Below are positions 54,342 to 64,000 of a DNA stretch of 64,000 bases, piece after piece. A model generated the notes under the pieces. It saw only the letters and a program-made list of their open reading frames with translations, was not told where the DNA came from and did no database searches. The DNA lies in assembly GCA_022432975.1 (NCBI GenBank), contig CM039508.1:16790609-16854608 (forward strand), in the 5' to 3' direction. This DNA comes from Begonia masoniana (lineage: Eukaryota > Streptophyta > Magnoliopsida > Cucurbitales > Begoniaceae). The first letter of the stretch is position 1, and every line of letters starts with the position of its first letter. Made by a program: the position numbers and the translations under genes.

Positions 54342-55121
54342 TGCTCCACACCCTGTACACTTCTCCCTTCTTCTTCTTCTTCTTCTTTATTTCCCTTAAA
54401 TCACTTTCACCTAAACACAATTCAATATAAAATCACTTCTACCCTCATACTATCCACAAAACCTATAATCACCGAATCTAGTTTATCCATATAAACCAAA
54501 AAAGCGGGAAAACATAAAGACACCTCAAAAACTAATCTGTCTATATAATCCATCAAATAAACATTTTATGCATTTGTTTATCAAGCTATCCAAAGGAAAA
54601 TCAAAACATCTATATTTCCTAACTAGTCACCTACCAGACCAATATAGGCCCCCTATATATTTGTTAAATCTTTGCTACCTAACATATCCCAAAATACTTA
54701 CCACCGGGTCAAGTTGCTTTCGATTGCTCAGCGCCCCCCTCTTCAACTAGCTCATTCATCTTGTATAGGATGTCATTCTCACCTTCTTCTATGTCACCTA
54801 CACCATAAAGACACGTATGAGATAAATCTCAGTAAATTCTATGTAAATGACAATGCATGAACATGTATATGCAATTCCATGAATTCATTCCATCTCATTT
54901 CATTTTAAGTATGTGACATTCTTTGGTTATCGATGCCTATTAATCGGCAGATGGATAGGGCACATCAACCCTGTTAGATAGCCCATACCATCAAGGGAGG
55001 AAAACCCGCTCACTACAAGAATGTCGGGTATGAACACTCACCCGATAACCACCATGCATAGGGGTTGTTTATTGATGACTTTATTTGCATTCTTTACATT
55101 TATTTGTCATGAAACTTTGAT

Positions 55122-55221
55122 NNNNNNNNNNNNNNNNNNNNNNNNNNNNNNNNNNNNNNNNNNNNNNNNNNNNNNNNNNNNNNNNNNNNNNNNNNNNNNN
55201 NNNNNNNNNNNNNNNNNNNNN
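55122..55221. other. Assembly gap (100 N)
   Basis: One hundred N. Confidence 1.
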
Positions 55222-55263
55222 TTGGTCAAAACTGATCCAAACTTAACCGAACCGTTTCTGCAT

Positions 55264-55575
55264 TTAGTGAAGCTGTGAAGAGCGAAGACCTAAATCAAAA
55301 TCATAGGTCAGTTGAGTCGAGCGAGTAGGGTGAGTGGGCGATTCAGAAGAAGAGGAGTGGCTAGGGGAAGAGGCGGAGGAAGTGGGGAAGAGGACGATTT
55401 CAGGGAGAGAGAAAGAAGGGTCTGAACGGAGAGGAAGGTGAGGGTGGGGCGGCGGAACAGCCGGCTGAGATTCGACGATTTGCAGCGAAAGTGGACCGAA
55501 ATCATGGTCGTGGTGGTGATGGTGGTGGTGGTTGTGGGTAACGAAGAGATTTTCTTCAACTTTGTTAGGATTCAT
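55264..55575 (-). CDS. Small His-rich hypothetical protein (103 aa)
   Basis: Starts MNPNKVEENLFVTHNH and carries a run of seven consecutive His (HNHHHHHHHDHDF), then a Pro-rich segment (PAVPPPHPHLPLR) and a Ser-rich tail. I do not recognise the family. In favour of a real gene: an ATG in good context, a CT-rich 5' leader (55687-55703) typical of plant promoters and 5' UTRs, and GC content above its AT-rich surroundings. Against: short length, low complexity, and an open frame on a shifted phase as well. It may be a complete small gene or only the first exon of a gene reaching into the gap. Confidence 0.45.
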   Translation of the reverse strand: MNPNKVEENLFVTHNHHHHHHHDHDFGPLSLQIVESQPAVPPPHPHLPLRSDPSFSLPEIVLFPTSSASSPSHSSSSESPTHPTRSTQLTYDFDLGLRSSQLH

Positions 55576-55745
55576 TGATGAAAGCAGGCCCGATTTACAG
55601 ATGGAGAAGATGAATGGATTTTGTTCAGAATTGTTTCTCCCTAACCTCTCTCTTCCGTTTCTCTGACATTTCTGAGAAACTCCAGTTCTCTCTCTCTCTC
55701 TCTAAGATTTTGATTCGTCTTCTCAACAGACTGTAAACGACAAAA
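55576..55745 (-). promoter_or_regulatory. CT-rich leader/promoter of the His-rich ORF
   Basis: Contains a pyrimidine run TTCTCTCTCTCTCTCTC at 55687-55703 (a purine run on the minus, coding strand). No TATA box assigned. Confidence 0.3.
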
Positions 55746-55799
55746 GCATAGGTAAGTGAATTTAAATTTACATTATTTAAATTTTTAGAAAATAGGTTG

Positions 55800-55970
55800 T
55801 AGAACCGAAATCAAACCGGAACTGGAACCGGAACTTCGGTTTGGTTCAGGTTCGGTTTCGGTAAGTTAAAAGACCGGTTTCGATTCGATTATGCCGAAAC
55901 CGAATAGTGATCGGTTCGGCTCGGTTCCTCTCCAAAATTGAACCGAAACTGGTTTTGCACACCTCTAGAA
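55800..55970. repeat. CCGGTTCGGTT-rich repeat, hAT/MITE-like
   Basis: Alternating (A)ACCG(G)AAC and GGTTCGGTTTCGG motifs ending in TTTTGCACACCTCTAG. A terminus reading (T)AGAGGTGTGCAAAA is common among plant hAT-type non-autonomous elements. The other terminus was not found, so this is a fragment. Confidence 0.5.
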
Positions 55971-56570
55971 TATAGTGATAAAAAAAGGAAGAACGCACAT
56001 AAGTTAAGTGACACGTAACACAAATTAGAAACATTGAAATTTATAACACGTATACAGAAATTAAAAACTAGGGTAAATTTTTCCTCTAGTTGCATAGGAA
56101 TACGATATTCTTATGTTGCTTCTAGTTGTCTGAAAAGTGGGTTTTCTCCGGATTTCAAAACAAAAACTTTGCTTGTTTTAAGCAATACTTTTTTTTTTTT
56201 TTTTAGCTTCATTCTGAAACGTTCTGACCATTTTACATCATACGTTTTGTAATTCTGGCTTACCTCCAAAATCTTAAACCAAGAGTACACCACAACTGTG
56301 CCATTCAAGATCTTAGAATTGCTTCTCTTTTTTGAAATAAATTGTTTAGTACAGGATTAAAATCGATAATTACTCTTTTTTATATTTTTCTCAAATAATT
56401 TTTTATAATTACATGTCATTTTTATATTAATTAAATAATTTTATTATTTAAACGACTAACTAAGTAACTATCATATTTTAACATTACAATAATAAATATT
56501 TATTATAGTTTTAATAACTAAAATTTTAAAAAATATATAATACATTTACATAAAATAATTTTATTTATGT
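55971..56570. other. AT-rich intergenic sequence
   Basis: No gene or repeat that I can support. Contains a T16 run near 56190 and long A/T stretches near 56380-56570. Confidence 0.5.
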
Positions 56571-56715
56571 ATGCTCGACTCGGTAAGCTCAGCTCGTTAG
56601 GCTCATTAAATCGGCTCGGCTTGGATCGTTAGGCCCATGAGTCGCGAGTTGGCTCGGGTTGAAAAAATTTTTGGGTTAGGTCGTTAGGCTCGGCTCGGCC
56701 TACTGGCTTGTTTAA
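56571..56715. repeat. GCTCGGCTCG-rich repeat
   Basis: Short GCTCGGCTCG, GGCTCG and GTTAGGCTC motifs. Similar clusters are common in non-autonomous DNA transposons of plants; no termini could be set. Confidence 0.4.
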
Positions 56716-57159
56716 TGTCTCTGCCTGAGGGTCCCTTTGCCATTCTTGACCCTTCACTGTCTGTCTCCACTCCACCCGCAGTGCTGTTAGTATCAGTAAA
56801 GCTAGTCCCCAACAATTAAGGGCATATATATGCTTCCTTCTTTATCACGAGGGCCACCGTCACGCTCAGGTGTGCAAAAAGCAGATGGATTTTGTTTTGT
56901 CATGTGTTTTGCAGTTGAATGTGGCGTCGTTTTTGGCTCTTCAGAGAGAGAGAGAGAGAGGGCATGAACCGACCGAATAGAATCCTACTAAATTGGTTCG
57001 ATGGATTGTTGTGTTACTCTTAACACCTTAATTATTACACTGAGGGAAACATAATAACGTAACAGCATTAAGCTTTTATAAATGTATTCCTTCATTATCT
57101 ATGAATTCGTGTTAGTTTGCCAAGAAATTTGGCATGAAAGACATATCTCCCTCCCTCCT
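56716..57159. other. Intergenic with (GA)n
   Basis: No gene. Contains a GA microsatellite at 56944-56961 and CAGGTGTGCAAAA at 56869, another hAT-like terminus read inward to the right. Confidence 0.4.
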
Positions 57160-57538
57160 TCCCTCCCTCTATATATATAGCACTTGCGAAATCTAGGAAA
57201 ATGCTCTGAAGGGATGTGATAATTGTATAGATTGCACGAAACAAACAACAATATACAAAAATTTAAAAGACCAGATGCGCTAGATTAGAGAGAGAGAGAG
57301 AGAGAGAGATGATGAATGGAGGATGAGTCGATATTCAGTAAATGACTAAAAGAGGGCAAAAGGAGATAGAGCACTTACACCCTGAGTAGCATAATAAATC
57401 TCAAACAACTTTCCCTCCCTCTATATATATAGCACTTGCGAAATCTAGGAAAATGCTCTGAAGGGATGTGATAATTGTATAGATTGCACAAAACAAACAA
57501 CAATATACAAAAATTTAAAAGACCAGATGCGCTAGATT

Positions 57539-57569
<31 letters not shown>

Positions 57570-57635
57570 GAATGGAGGATGAGTCGATATTCAGTAAATG
57601 ACTAAAGAGGGCAAAAGGAGCTCTCTCTCTCTCTC
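57160..57635. repeat. 252-bp tandem duplication with (GA)n tracts
   Basis: CTCTATATATATAGCACTTG at 57169 recurs at 57421, and the sequence from each stays almost identical for about 190 bp through the GA tract and GATGATGAATGGAGGATGAG. Offset 252 bp. GA tracts lie at 57286-57309 and 57539-57566, and a CT tract at 57621-57637 ends the second copy. Confidence 0.9.
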
Positions 57636-57729
57636 TCAACAAAACATTAAAAATTTGTACATGGGTTGATCCATTATCTCAAAAATGAGGAAATTACAAC
57701 TCTGAAACACAGATTAGACTTACTCCAGT

Positions 57730-58040
57730 CAGGCTAAATCTGATTCCTCCGATGCAGTCAATTCCTTCCCATTGATAGCTTCATTTTCCGGAAAATGGAG
57801 CTGAACATTCTCCACAAGAACTTCACCAGCCCCGTTGATTTTGTATGATACATTCAATCCTTCCACAACTACGTGATATATTCTTTCGTCCAAATCAGAG
57901 TTTTCTCCTTTAGCCTCGTGTCCTGTCTTGCAGAGCAAATCGCTATGTCGGTTTCGCTGCGATCGAATGTCCCATGATAGAACCTGTTCGATAAAAGTTT
58001 TGAACTCTTCAGCGGATTCATAGAAAGACTTTTTTTCCTG
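57730..58040 (-). CDS. Last exon of an unidentified plant gene
   Basis: The minus strand reads a good acceptor (TTTATGCATTTTTTTGGCAG, then GAAAAAAAG) and then about 100 codons: SFYESAEEFKTFIEQVLS, WDIRSQRNRHSDLLCKTGHE, DERIYHVVVEGLNVSYKING, LHFPENEAINGKELTASEES, and stop after DLA. Absence of stops, a clear polypyrimidine acceptor and mixed hydrophilic composition fit a genuine C-terminal exon. I do not recognise the family. Upstream exons should lie to the right, but 58041-58480 shows none and a gypsy relic follows, so the gene may be truncated or have a long TE-filled intron. Confidence 0.5.
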
Positions 58041-58480
58041 CCAAAAAAATGCATAAATTAATCAAACTACAAATGGAAGAAGAAACAAGCACAAGGTCTC
58101 ATCTAATGTATTCCCCCAGCTTTGCTAAAGAATAAACGTTGCTTTGGAAAAAAGTGCATTGATAAGAAGGCAATAAATATTCAAGAGAAACAAAAATGAA
58201 TTTCTTTGAGACTAATGGATTGAACTGATAATTTTTGAGATATCCATAACGACAAGAGTTTTAACTCAAAATATTTGGGCAAATACTTGACATTAAATTT
58301 CTCTTCTAATTTTTGTAAAATTTGACAAGATTTTCCGTTAGAGAGAAAAATATCAAGTGAAGGAAGAGAAGTCGAGATAGGGAGAGAAAAGGAGATTGAG
58401 TGAAAACTACAGAGAAACAGATGCGTAGAGAAATAATCTTTCCTATTTCTGAAAAAAAAAACATGACATATTTACGCCAG
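58041..58480. other. Intron or intergenic sequence
   Basis: AT-rich, no coding signal that I can support on either strand. It could be intron of the gene ending at 57730. The 121-codon minus frame at 58306-58671 is antisense to a protease relic. Confidence 0.4.
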
Positions 58481-58489
58481 GACCAGCTC

Positions 58490-59590
58490 GCGGCCAGGAC
58501 CAGCTCGCGGGCAGGATGCTGAGGCTGAGTTTGACCACTCCATCGACAATGAAGATTCGAGGAACCATTGCAAGCGAACAAGTTATAATTTTGTTGGACA
58601 ATGGCACCACCCGCAACTTCATCTCTCTTTTTGGTTAATTGACTCAAATTACCAATTTCTCCGACCAGCAAACGGCATTGTGATGGGCATAGGGCTCACT
58701 GTCAGGAGAACTGGGGTATGTCGGGCATTAGTGATTTCTTGCCAAAGAGTGGATATTATGGCTGATTTCCTCCTCTTGAGCTCAGCAGTGAGGATGTTCT
58801 TCTAAGTATAGGTGGAACTCATATTGATTGGGCTGATTTATCTATGCACTTTAAATAGGCGAGATTACCCGTCCCAAGGGTACCGAGTCTGTCAAGTACT
58901 CAAGTATCGCTTAAATCCATGTTGTGAAATATATCTCAGGCAGAAGAAGGTTTCTTATTGAAATTAAACGCAGTGACAGTTCAACCAGAGTTACAGTGGG
59001 AGTTGCACCCAGTTCTTTGCTATTCCAACCTTACACCACTTTACCTTCCTCCACACTCCATTCTCATGCTATTACTCTCCAGGATTGTTTGGTGTCTGTG
59101 AATGTTCGGTCATACTGATATCCTCAATTTCAAAAGGAAGAAATTAATAGCTTTGTACACGAGGCGCTGGTTGCGGGAGTATTAAGCCAAGTGTCAGCCC
59201 TTATTCCAGCCTTGTGTTGTTAGTGCATAAAAACAAAATGGGATCATGATGTTACTGCATCGATTACAGTGTTGAACCAAGTGACTGTTCCGAAAGGTTT
59301 CCCTATTCCAATTATTGATGAACTACATGGCACCCAATTATTTTCCAAGCTGAATTTGAGATAGAGGTATCATCAAATTCATGTGTGATCAGCAGACATT
59401 CTAAATATGGCTTTTCGCACACATGACGGCTACTATGGCCTCGTGAACATGCCATCGACTTTCTACGCTCTCATGAATGACATTTTTAAAGGCTGCCTCC
59501 ACAAGTTTGTTTTTGTTTTTTTAATGATAATTTGTTTTACACCAAGACAGTACACAACCATTGCAATCATGTTCAGCATGTTGTTGCACT
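58490..59590 (+). pseudogene. Gypsy protease-RT relic
   Basis: Near 58555-58625 the plus strand reads MKIRGTIASEQVIILLDNGT followed by TRNFISL, a retropepsin active site with Ser changed to Asn. From about 59130 it reads PQFQKEEINSFVHEALVAGV, then GFPIPIIDELHGTQLFSKLN, then MAFRTHDGYYGLVNMPSTFY and HKFVFVFL, the RT region with the catalytic Asp pair lost. It has several stops and indels. Closest in style to element 5 just downstream, not to elements 1 and 2. Confidence 0.8.
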
Positions 59591-59644
59591 AGATTCATCG
59601 TCTAATGGAGGTTTATTTGGTAAAGTTTACAAAAGGAAGAAGTT

Positions 59645-59935
59645 TGTTAGTAGTGGAGGAATATAGTGGGAGATGAGATTTTCTGACATACCGTTACGTG
59701 ACTAGGAGAGAGAGAGAATCAAGAGTCTGTTAAGAGAAAATAAAAGGGAGTGAAGAAGAGAGTATTGTATTGAATATCATTTTGCCTATTATGCTATACA
59801 ACCGAGTCTGTGGTTGATTTCCAGACTTGTGGTTTCACTGTGTGTGTGGGTGTGATTTTGTTCTTGCTGTCGTTCTTCTTGCAGGGAGTTCCTGGGATCA
59901 AGAGCAGGCGCTGTAGAAGAAATACACCCTCATCA
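59645..59935 (+). mobile_element. Element 5: probable 5' LTR (about 291 bp)
   Basis: Starts TGTTAGTAGTGG and ends about CCTCATCA, one base before the PBS. Length suits the short LTRs of Reina-like chromoviruses. With no second LTR in the window the borders are inferred. Confidence 0.55.
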
Positions 59936-59936
59936 T

Positions 59937-59948
59937 TGGTATCAGAGC
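59937..59948 (+). other. Primer binding site, element 5
   Basis: TGGTATCAGAGC, exact complement-type match to initiator Met tRNA, seven bases before the gag ATG at 59956. Confidence 0.9.
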
Positions 59949-59955
59949 CGTCGCC

Positions 59956-62040
59956 ATGGCCAAGCCTTTTACTCGTGGTGATAAAATGGAGGAACAGGAT
60001 AAAGAAATCGCCGAGATCAAGAATGAGTTGGAGCGCCATTCTGGAGTTTTGGTTCGCATAGAAGAAGCCCTCAAGTTACTCACCGAGAAAACAGAGGCGG
60101 TTTTCCTCCGGGCAGCACCTCCTACACCGCCGGAATCAGCAACCGGCAATCCATCCTTCTCGAACGCCAAAGGCAAAGCGCCGATGCAACCTGATCCTGG
60201 TTTAAAGAAAATCGACCCGCGTTTTGTAGGGTCTAGTAGTGATCGCCCACCATTCTTCCACAGATCAGAGGAAATATACAGAGAAGAAGCTCCACTACAG
60301 TTTGCGAGGGGTGACCGATTTCGAGGCGACGAGGGGAACGATTTCCAGGTCGATGCTCGTCGGAGGCGCGGGTTCCGTTATCCTTCAAGGGGAGATCGCC
60401 ATAGCCCAGTTGATTTCACTCGTCGGCCTGGCAACGAAGCTCTGCAGAAGCTGGAGCTGCCCCTCTTCGATGGGGAGGACTGGGACAGCTGGGTCAAAAA
60501 GGCCGAGAGGTTTATACGTTTGGCCCATATTTCCCCAAATGATAGGGCCCACGTGATTTCAGATTTTTTGGTAGGAAAGGCTTGGGATTATTTTGAATGG
60601 ATAGAGGAAGAGGAGCCCAATATGACTTGGGAGGAAATTAAAGCAGCAATGGGACAGCGTTTCGGCCCTCGAGAAATTCGATCAGTGCAAGAACAGTTAA
60701 TTAGTCTCAAGCAAGTGGGGAGTGTAGAGGAATATGGGGACAAGTTTCAGATTTTGGCAGCTAAAATTCGGGGTATGGATCGCGACGCGGTTTTAGCGGC
60801 TTTTTTGAATGGGCTTGCCATTGAATTGCAACACGATGTGCGGGTTATGAGACCCAGGAATGTCTATGAAGCATTTATGCTTGCCCTAACATATGAAGAC
60901 AAACTCCAAGCCCAACGTTCTGTATCAGGCTATAGGCCCAATCCTCCTTCTTCCTCCGGATTCAGAACCCAGTTTCCTACAGGGCCCAATCCTTCCAATC
61001 AAAGACTACATTTTCACTATTCCAGCGATAACCAAAGACTTACTTATCATCCTTCCAACGAATCCAGACAGTTAGCTATTAAAGGAGTTTCCACAACAGC
61101 ACCCACTTCCCAGGCCAAGATGGAAACCATCGCTGCTCGTCCAGCGACCTCCCAGCTCGAACGTCAGCGACGCCGTGAGGCTAAGCTATGTTTTCGGTGC
61201 GGTGAGCCATGGCAGTCTGGACATCGATGCAAGGGTGCGTTGCGTATCATCGAAGAAGACGACCAAGAGAATAATTTGGAGAACTCCGCTGATGATCTGC
61301 CCCCTCCAGCCGACACCCCTGAAGATGGAGATGAAGGTTTGATGTTTTATCAACCTTATCTTTCCTTATTTGCTCTGCCAGGAGTGAGCTGCTCTACCTC
61401 TTTCAAACTGTTAGGGCAGATTGGCCTTCGCTCGGTTTCGATTGTAATAGACTCAGGGGCTACACGTTCTTTCATCAGTTTGCGAGCAGTTTATTCTCTG
61501 AAGCTACCTCGACAATTGGTAACCCCTATTTCAGTTTCGGTGGGAGATGGATTCCAGTGGTCATTGAAGTCCGTATGTTCTAATATTCCCCTAGTAATTC
61601 AAGGTATTCCGTTTTCAATTACAGCATTTCCTTTCCACATTCCGGGGGTTGATATAGTGTTGGGCATGGACTGGTTCAGGAATCTGGGCACTTTTCAGGC
61701 TAATTTTTCTTATATGTGGCTTTCTTTCTGGCGCGAGGGGATCAAATACAAATTAGTAGGGGAGACAGCCTTGTCCCTTCAACTTATTTCTTTAAAGAAA
61801 GCTGTGAAATCGGTATTACAGGGGGATCAATGTTTTTTTGTGGAATGCAGATCGAAGGAAGCAGTGACAGCTGCTCCCTTATCTGAAGCTGCTTCGGTTT
61901 TTTTTTACAGAATCTCCAGCATGAATATGCGCCTATATTCTCCATCCGAGATGGTCTTCCACCTACCAGGTCTCGCTACCCCTACGTCCAAAAAAATGAA
62001 ATTGAAAAGATGGTTAGTGATATGTGTACCGCTGGTTTAA
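59956..62040 (+). CDS. Element 5 gag-protease (gypsy)
   Basis: The 694-residue frame starts MAKPFTRGDKMEEQDKEI at the ATG after the PBS. Residues 10-45 have coiled-coil character. The capsid domain spans about 165-315 (WDSWVKKAERFIRLAHI, EQLISLKQVGSVEEYGDKFQ). A zinc knuckle variant CFRCGEPWQSGHRC is near 413, then an acidic Pro-rich linker. The protease has VIDSGATRSFISL near 497 and VDIVLGMDWF near 568. After ASVF, at a T9 run (61898-61906), the meaningful reading moves to the -1 frame; the last ~45 residues of this frame are out of register. This gives either a programmed -1 shift or a 1-nt error. It supplies capsid and protease of the element. Confidence 0.9.
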   Translation: MAKPFTRGDKMEEQDKEIAEIKNELERHSGVLVRIEEALKLLTEKTEAVFLRAAPPTPPESATGNPSFSNAKGKAPMQPDPGLKKIDPRFVGSSSDRPPFFHRSEEIYREEAPLQFARGDRFRGDEGNDFQVDARRRRGFRYPSRGDRHSPVDFTRRPGNEALQKLELPLFDGEDWDSWVKKAERFIRLAHISPNDRAHVISDFLVGKAWDYFEWIEEEEPNMTWEEIKAAMGQRFGPREIRSVQEQLISLKQVGSVEEYGDKFQILAAKIRGMDRDAVLAAFLNGLAIELQHDVRVMRPRNVYEAFMLALTYEDKLQAQRSVSGYRPNPPSSSGFRTQFPTGPNPSNQRLHFHYSSDNQRLTYHPSNESRQLAIKGVSTTAPTSQAKMETIAARPATSQLERQRRREAKLCFRCGEPWQSGHRCKGALRIIEEDDQENNLENSADDLPPPADTPEDGDEGLMFYQPYLSLFALPGVSCSTSFKLLGQIGLRSVSIVIDSGATRSFISLRAVYSLKLPRQLVTPISVSVGDGFQWSLKSVCSNIPLVIQGIPFSITAFPFHIPGVDIVLGMDWFRNLGTFQANFSYMWLSFWREGIKYKLVGETALSLQLISLKKAVKSVLQGDQCFFVECRSKEAVTAAPLSEAASVFFYRISSMNMRLYSPSEMVFHLPGLATPTSKKMKLKRWLVICVPLV

Positions 62041-63986
62041 TTCGCCCTAGTCGAAGTCCGTTCTCAAGCCCAGTTTTGTTAGTAAAGAAAAAAGATGGAG
62101 GATGGCGTTTCTGTGTCGATTATCGGGAACTGAACAAGTTAACCGTGGCAGATAAATTTCTCATTCCCATTATTGAGGAACTCTTGGATGAGCTTCATGG
62201 AGCTTCTTGGTTTTCTAAATTGGATTTAAAGAGTGGCTATCATCAGATCCGTATGCAAGAGGAGGATATTGAAAAGACTGCATTCCGCACTCACGAAGGC
62301 CACTATGAATTCTTGGTCATGCCTTTCGGTTTAATGAATGCTCCCGCCACTTTCCAAGCCATAATGACGGATTTATTTCGACCATTCCTACGGAAATTTG
62401 TCTTGGTCTTTCTTGACGACATATTGGTTTATAGTGGGGATGCTTCAGCTCACTATGGTCACTTACGCTCTGTATTGGGAGTTTTACGAGATGCTGAATT
62501 TGTCTTAAACACGAAGAAATGTGATTTCTTTTGCCAATCGATTCATTATTTGGGCCACTCGATCGACTCAAATGGAGTGGCAGCCGAGGATGATAAAATT
62601 AAATGCATGTTGGCTTGGCCTACACCTACTTCAGTTAAGGAGTTACGAGGGTTCTTAGGACTAACGGGTTATTATCGCCGTTTTGTTCGTGGCTATGGGT
62701 CAATCGCTCGGCCTCTTACAAACTTATTAAAAAAGGGCACCTTCAATTGGAATCCACCAGCTCAAACGGCTTTCTTAGAGTTGAAAAAACGTATGACTAC
62801 GGTACCGGTTTTAGCCCTTCCGAACTTTACAGCTCCTTTTGAATTAGAAGTGGACGCATCGGGGGATGGTCTCGGAGCTGTTCTCATGCAACACGGCCGA
62901 CCTATAGCTTATTTCAGCAAGGGATTATCTCCTAATCATAAGGCTAAATCCGTGTATGAAAGAGAACTCATGTCTTTAGTACTTGCGGTGCAAAAATGGC
63001 GTTCTTATTTACTGGGCCACACGTTTACTATACTCACGGATCAAAAGTCTCTCAAATTCCTCTTGGAACAGCGTTTGTCTACCCCTCAACAGCAAAAATG
63101 GCTTCTCAAATTGATCGGTTTTGACTTCAAAATTATTTATAAAGCTGGAAAGGAGAATAAGGTAGCGGATGCGTTGTCCAGACGTGGCGGTTGGGAGGAT
63201 TCGGAGGTATTGCTCTCCCTTTCCTCACCGCAGTTCTTAGATTTGACCATTTTGGACAAAGAAATTACCGTTGATCCGGTTTTAAATGGAATTCGAGAAG
63301 CAATTTTGCAAAACAAAAATGTGGACTATCGCTTTGAGTTATGCAATGGAATTCTCCTGTACAAAGGTAAGATCATATTGCCCAAAAATTCTAGCCTTAA
63401 ACAGCAACTTTTGGATGAATTTCATTGTTCACCGGTGGGCGGTCATTCGGGGGTTTGGCATTTTTTCAAACGGATTAGCTCGAATGTTTATTGGAAGGGT
63501 CTATCCAAGGATGTTCAAAAAACAGTGGCTAGTTGTGCTATTTGTCAACGCAACAAGGTGGAGTCCTCTAGTCCCGCTGGCTTATTACAGCCACTGCCAA
63601 TTCCAGAAATGGTTTGGGAAGACATATCTCTCGATTTCATCGAAGGCCTCCCCAAATCTTTCGGGTTAGACACTATTTTGGTCGTCGTTGATAGGCTTAC
63701 GAAATATGTTCATTTTCTGATGTTGAAACATCCATTTACGGCTAAAATGGTGGCTGAAATTTTCTGCAAAGACATTGTTCGACTACACGGTGTTCCAAGA
63801 AGCATCGTCAGCGATCGAGATAAACTTTTTACCAGCTCCTTTTGGAGAGAATTTTTTCGCCTCCATCAAACTCGTCTCAATATGAGTTCATCTTATCATC
63901 CACAAACAGACGGACAGACGGAAGTGGTTAATCGTTGTCTTGAGGCTTATTTACGATGTTTCACCTCCGACCGCCCGAAATATTGA
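62010..63986 (+). pseudogene. Element 5 pol: RT, RNase H, integrase (premature stop)
   Basis: The coding frame really enters at the T9 run (reading LQHEYAPIFSIRDGLPPTRS, then YPYVQKNEIEKMVSDM), not at the Met at 62010. RT has KLDLKSGYHQIRM and VFLDDILVYSGD, RNase H has EVDASGDGLGAVLM and FTILTDQKSLKFLL, and integrase has HCSPVGGHSG, CAICQRNK, SLDFIEGLP, VSDRDKLFTSSF and HPQTDGQTEVVNR (H2C2 and D, D, E present). TGA at 63984-63986 follows SDRPKY, where relatives have Trp; the sequence then continues in frame with SKWL to the window end. Between protease and RT about two dozen conserved residues appear to be missing in frame (GLPPTRSRYPYV). Lineage looks Reina/CRM-like rather than that of elements 1 and 2. 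Confidence 0.9.
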
Positions 63987-64000
63987 AGCAAATGGCTTAG

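Larger units (their letters stand above)
53792..55121 (-). mobile_element. LTR (partial) inserted in copia gag, cut by gap
   Basis: Starts TGTAACATCCTC after flank AACAA. It has the (T)AAGCGGAAGAC box near 53910 found in other LTRs here, then a hairpin array (53955-54232), CCGATCGATCGG palindromes and a CTCTCTGGA hairpin. A GATAAATCTCAGTAA segment near 54820 also occurs in the solo LTR at 34750. Orientation is inferred from those shared blocks. The other end is lost in the gap. Confidence 0.78.

Noticed and set aside
58306..58671. 121-codon minus-strand ORF
   Set aside because: It is antisense to a recognisable retropepsin relic on the plus strand and its N-terminal half mirrors that coding sequence.

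Overview
This window is a repeat-dominated stretch of an angiosperm (most likely eudicot) nuclear genome. The evidence is Ty3/gypsy chromovirus polyproteins, initiator-Met-tRNA primer binding sites next to every LTR that retains that junction, a Ty1/copia gag, a Mutator-like transposase and a few intron-containing plant host-gene exons. Nothing bacterial is present. The species cannot be named from the sequence. Three 100-N runs (23223, 38492, 55122) are scaffold gaps. Four giant homopolymers (about 1365 A, 1963 G, 1113 A and 200 A) are probably assembly or sequencing artefacts.

Layout, left to right. (a) 1-5842 and 19605-23021: one old plus-strand gypsy element (element 0). Its LTR carries an array of about 82 hairpin units (27/39 bp), and its gag/protease is decayed. 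(b) 5843-19604: element 1, a minus-strand chromovirus inserted in the LTR of element 0, bounded by a perfect 5-bp duplication (AACCA). Its 3' LTR holds a 53-copy TGACGTCA array and a 17-copy 96-bp array fused in frame to integrase. (c) 23323-32909: element 2, minus strand, with two near-identical 2.16-kb LTRs and a second gag start outside the left LTR (tandem LTR-sharing arrangement), itself cut by another LTR. (d) 32910-38491: older element 3, minus strand, with a 2.46-kb solo LTR inserted (duplication CGACA). (e) 38592-40372: first exon of a DUF789-like host gene, then decayed ~63-bp repeats. (f) 40373-49234: element 4, plus strand, with almost identical LTRs around a decayed interior, and a 7-bp array of about 133 copies in one LTR versus 8 in the other. 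(g) 49235-52000: an LTR fragment inside a Mutator-like transposase remnant with GGACGGAC palindromes. (h) 52600-55121: copia gag relic split by a 318-bp foldback element with internal Pol III boxes, then another LTR with hairpin repeats. (i) 55222-58040: a His-rich small ORF, DNA-transposon debris, a 252-bp tandem duplication and the last exon of an unidentified gene. (j) 58500-64000: a gypsy protease/RT relic and a fairly well preserved gypsy gag-pol (element 5) running off the window edge.

The recurring theme is that several distinct gypsy LTR families each carry private tandem arrays, often of short palindromes, in a comparable LTR position. These arrays differ hugely in copy number between the two LTRs of one element, and their edges coincide with microhomology deletions or chimeric joins. 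No intact autonomous element is present. Every polyprotein carries stops, frameshifts or deletions, although several LTR pairs look young. All statements come from reading the sequence; no database search or alignment was run.
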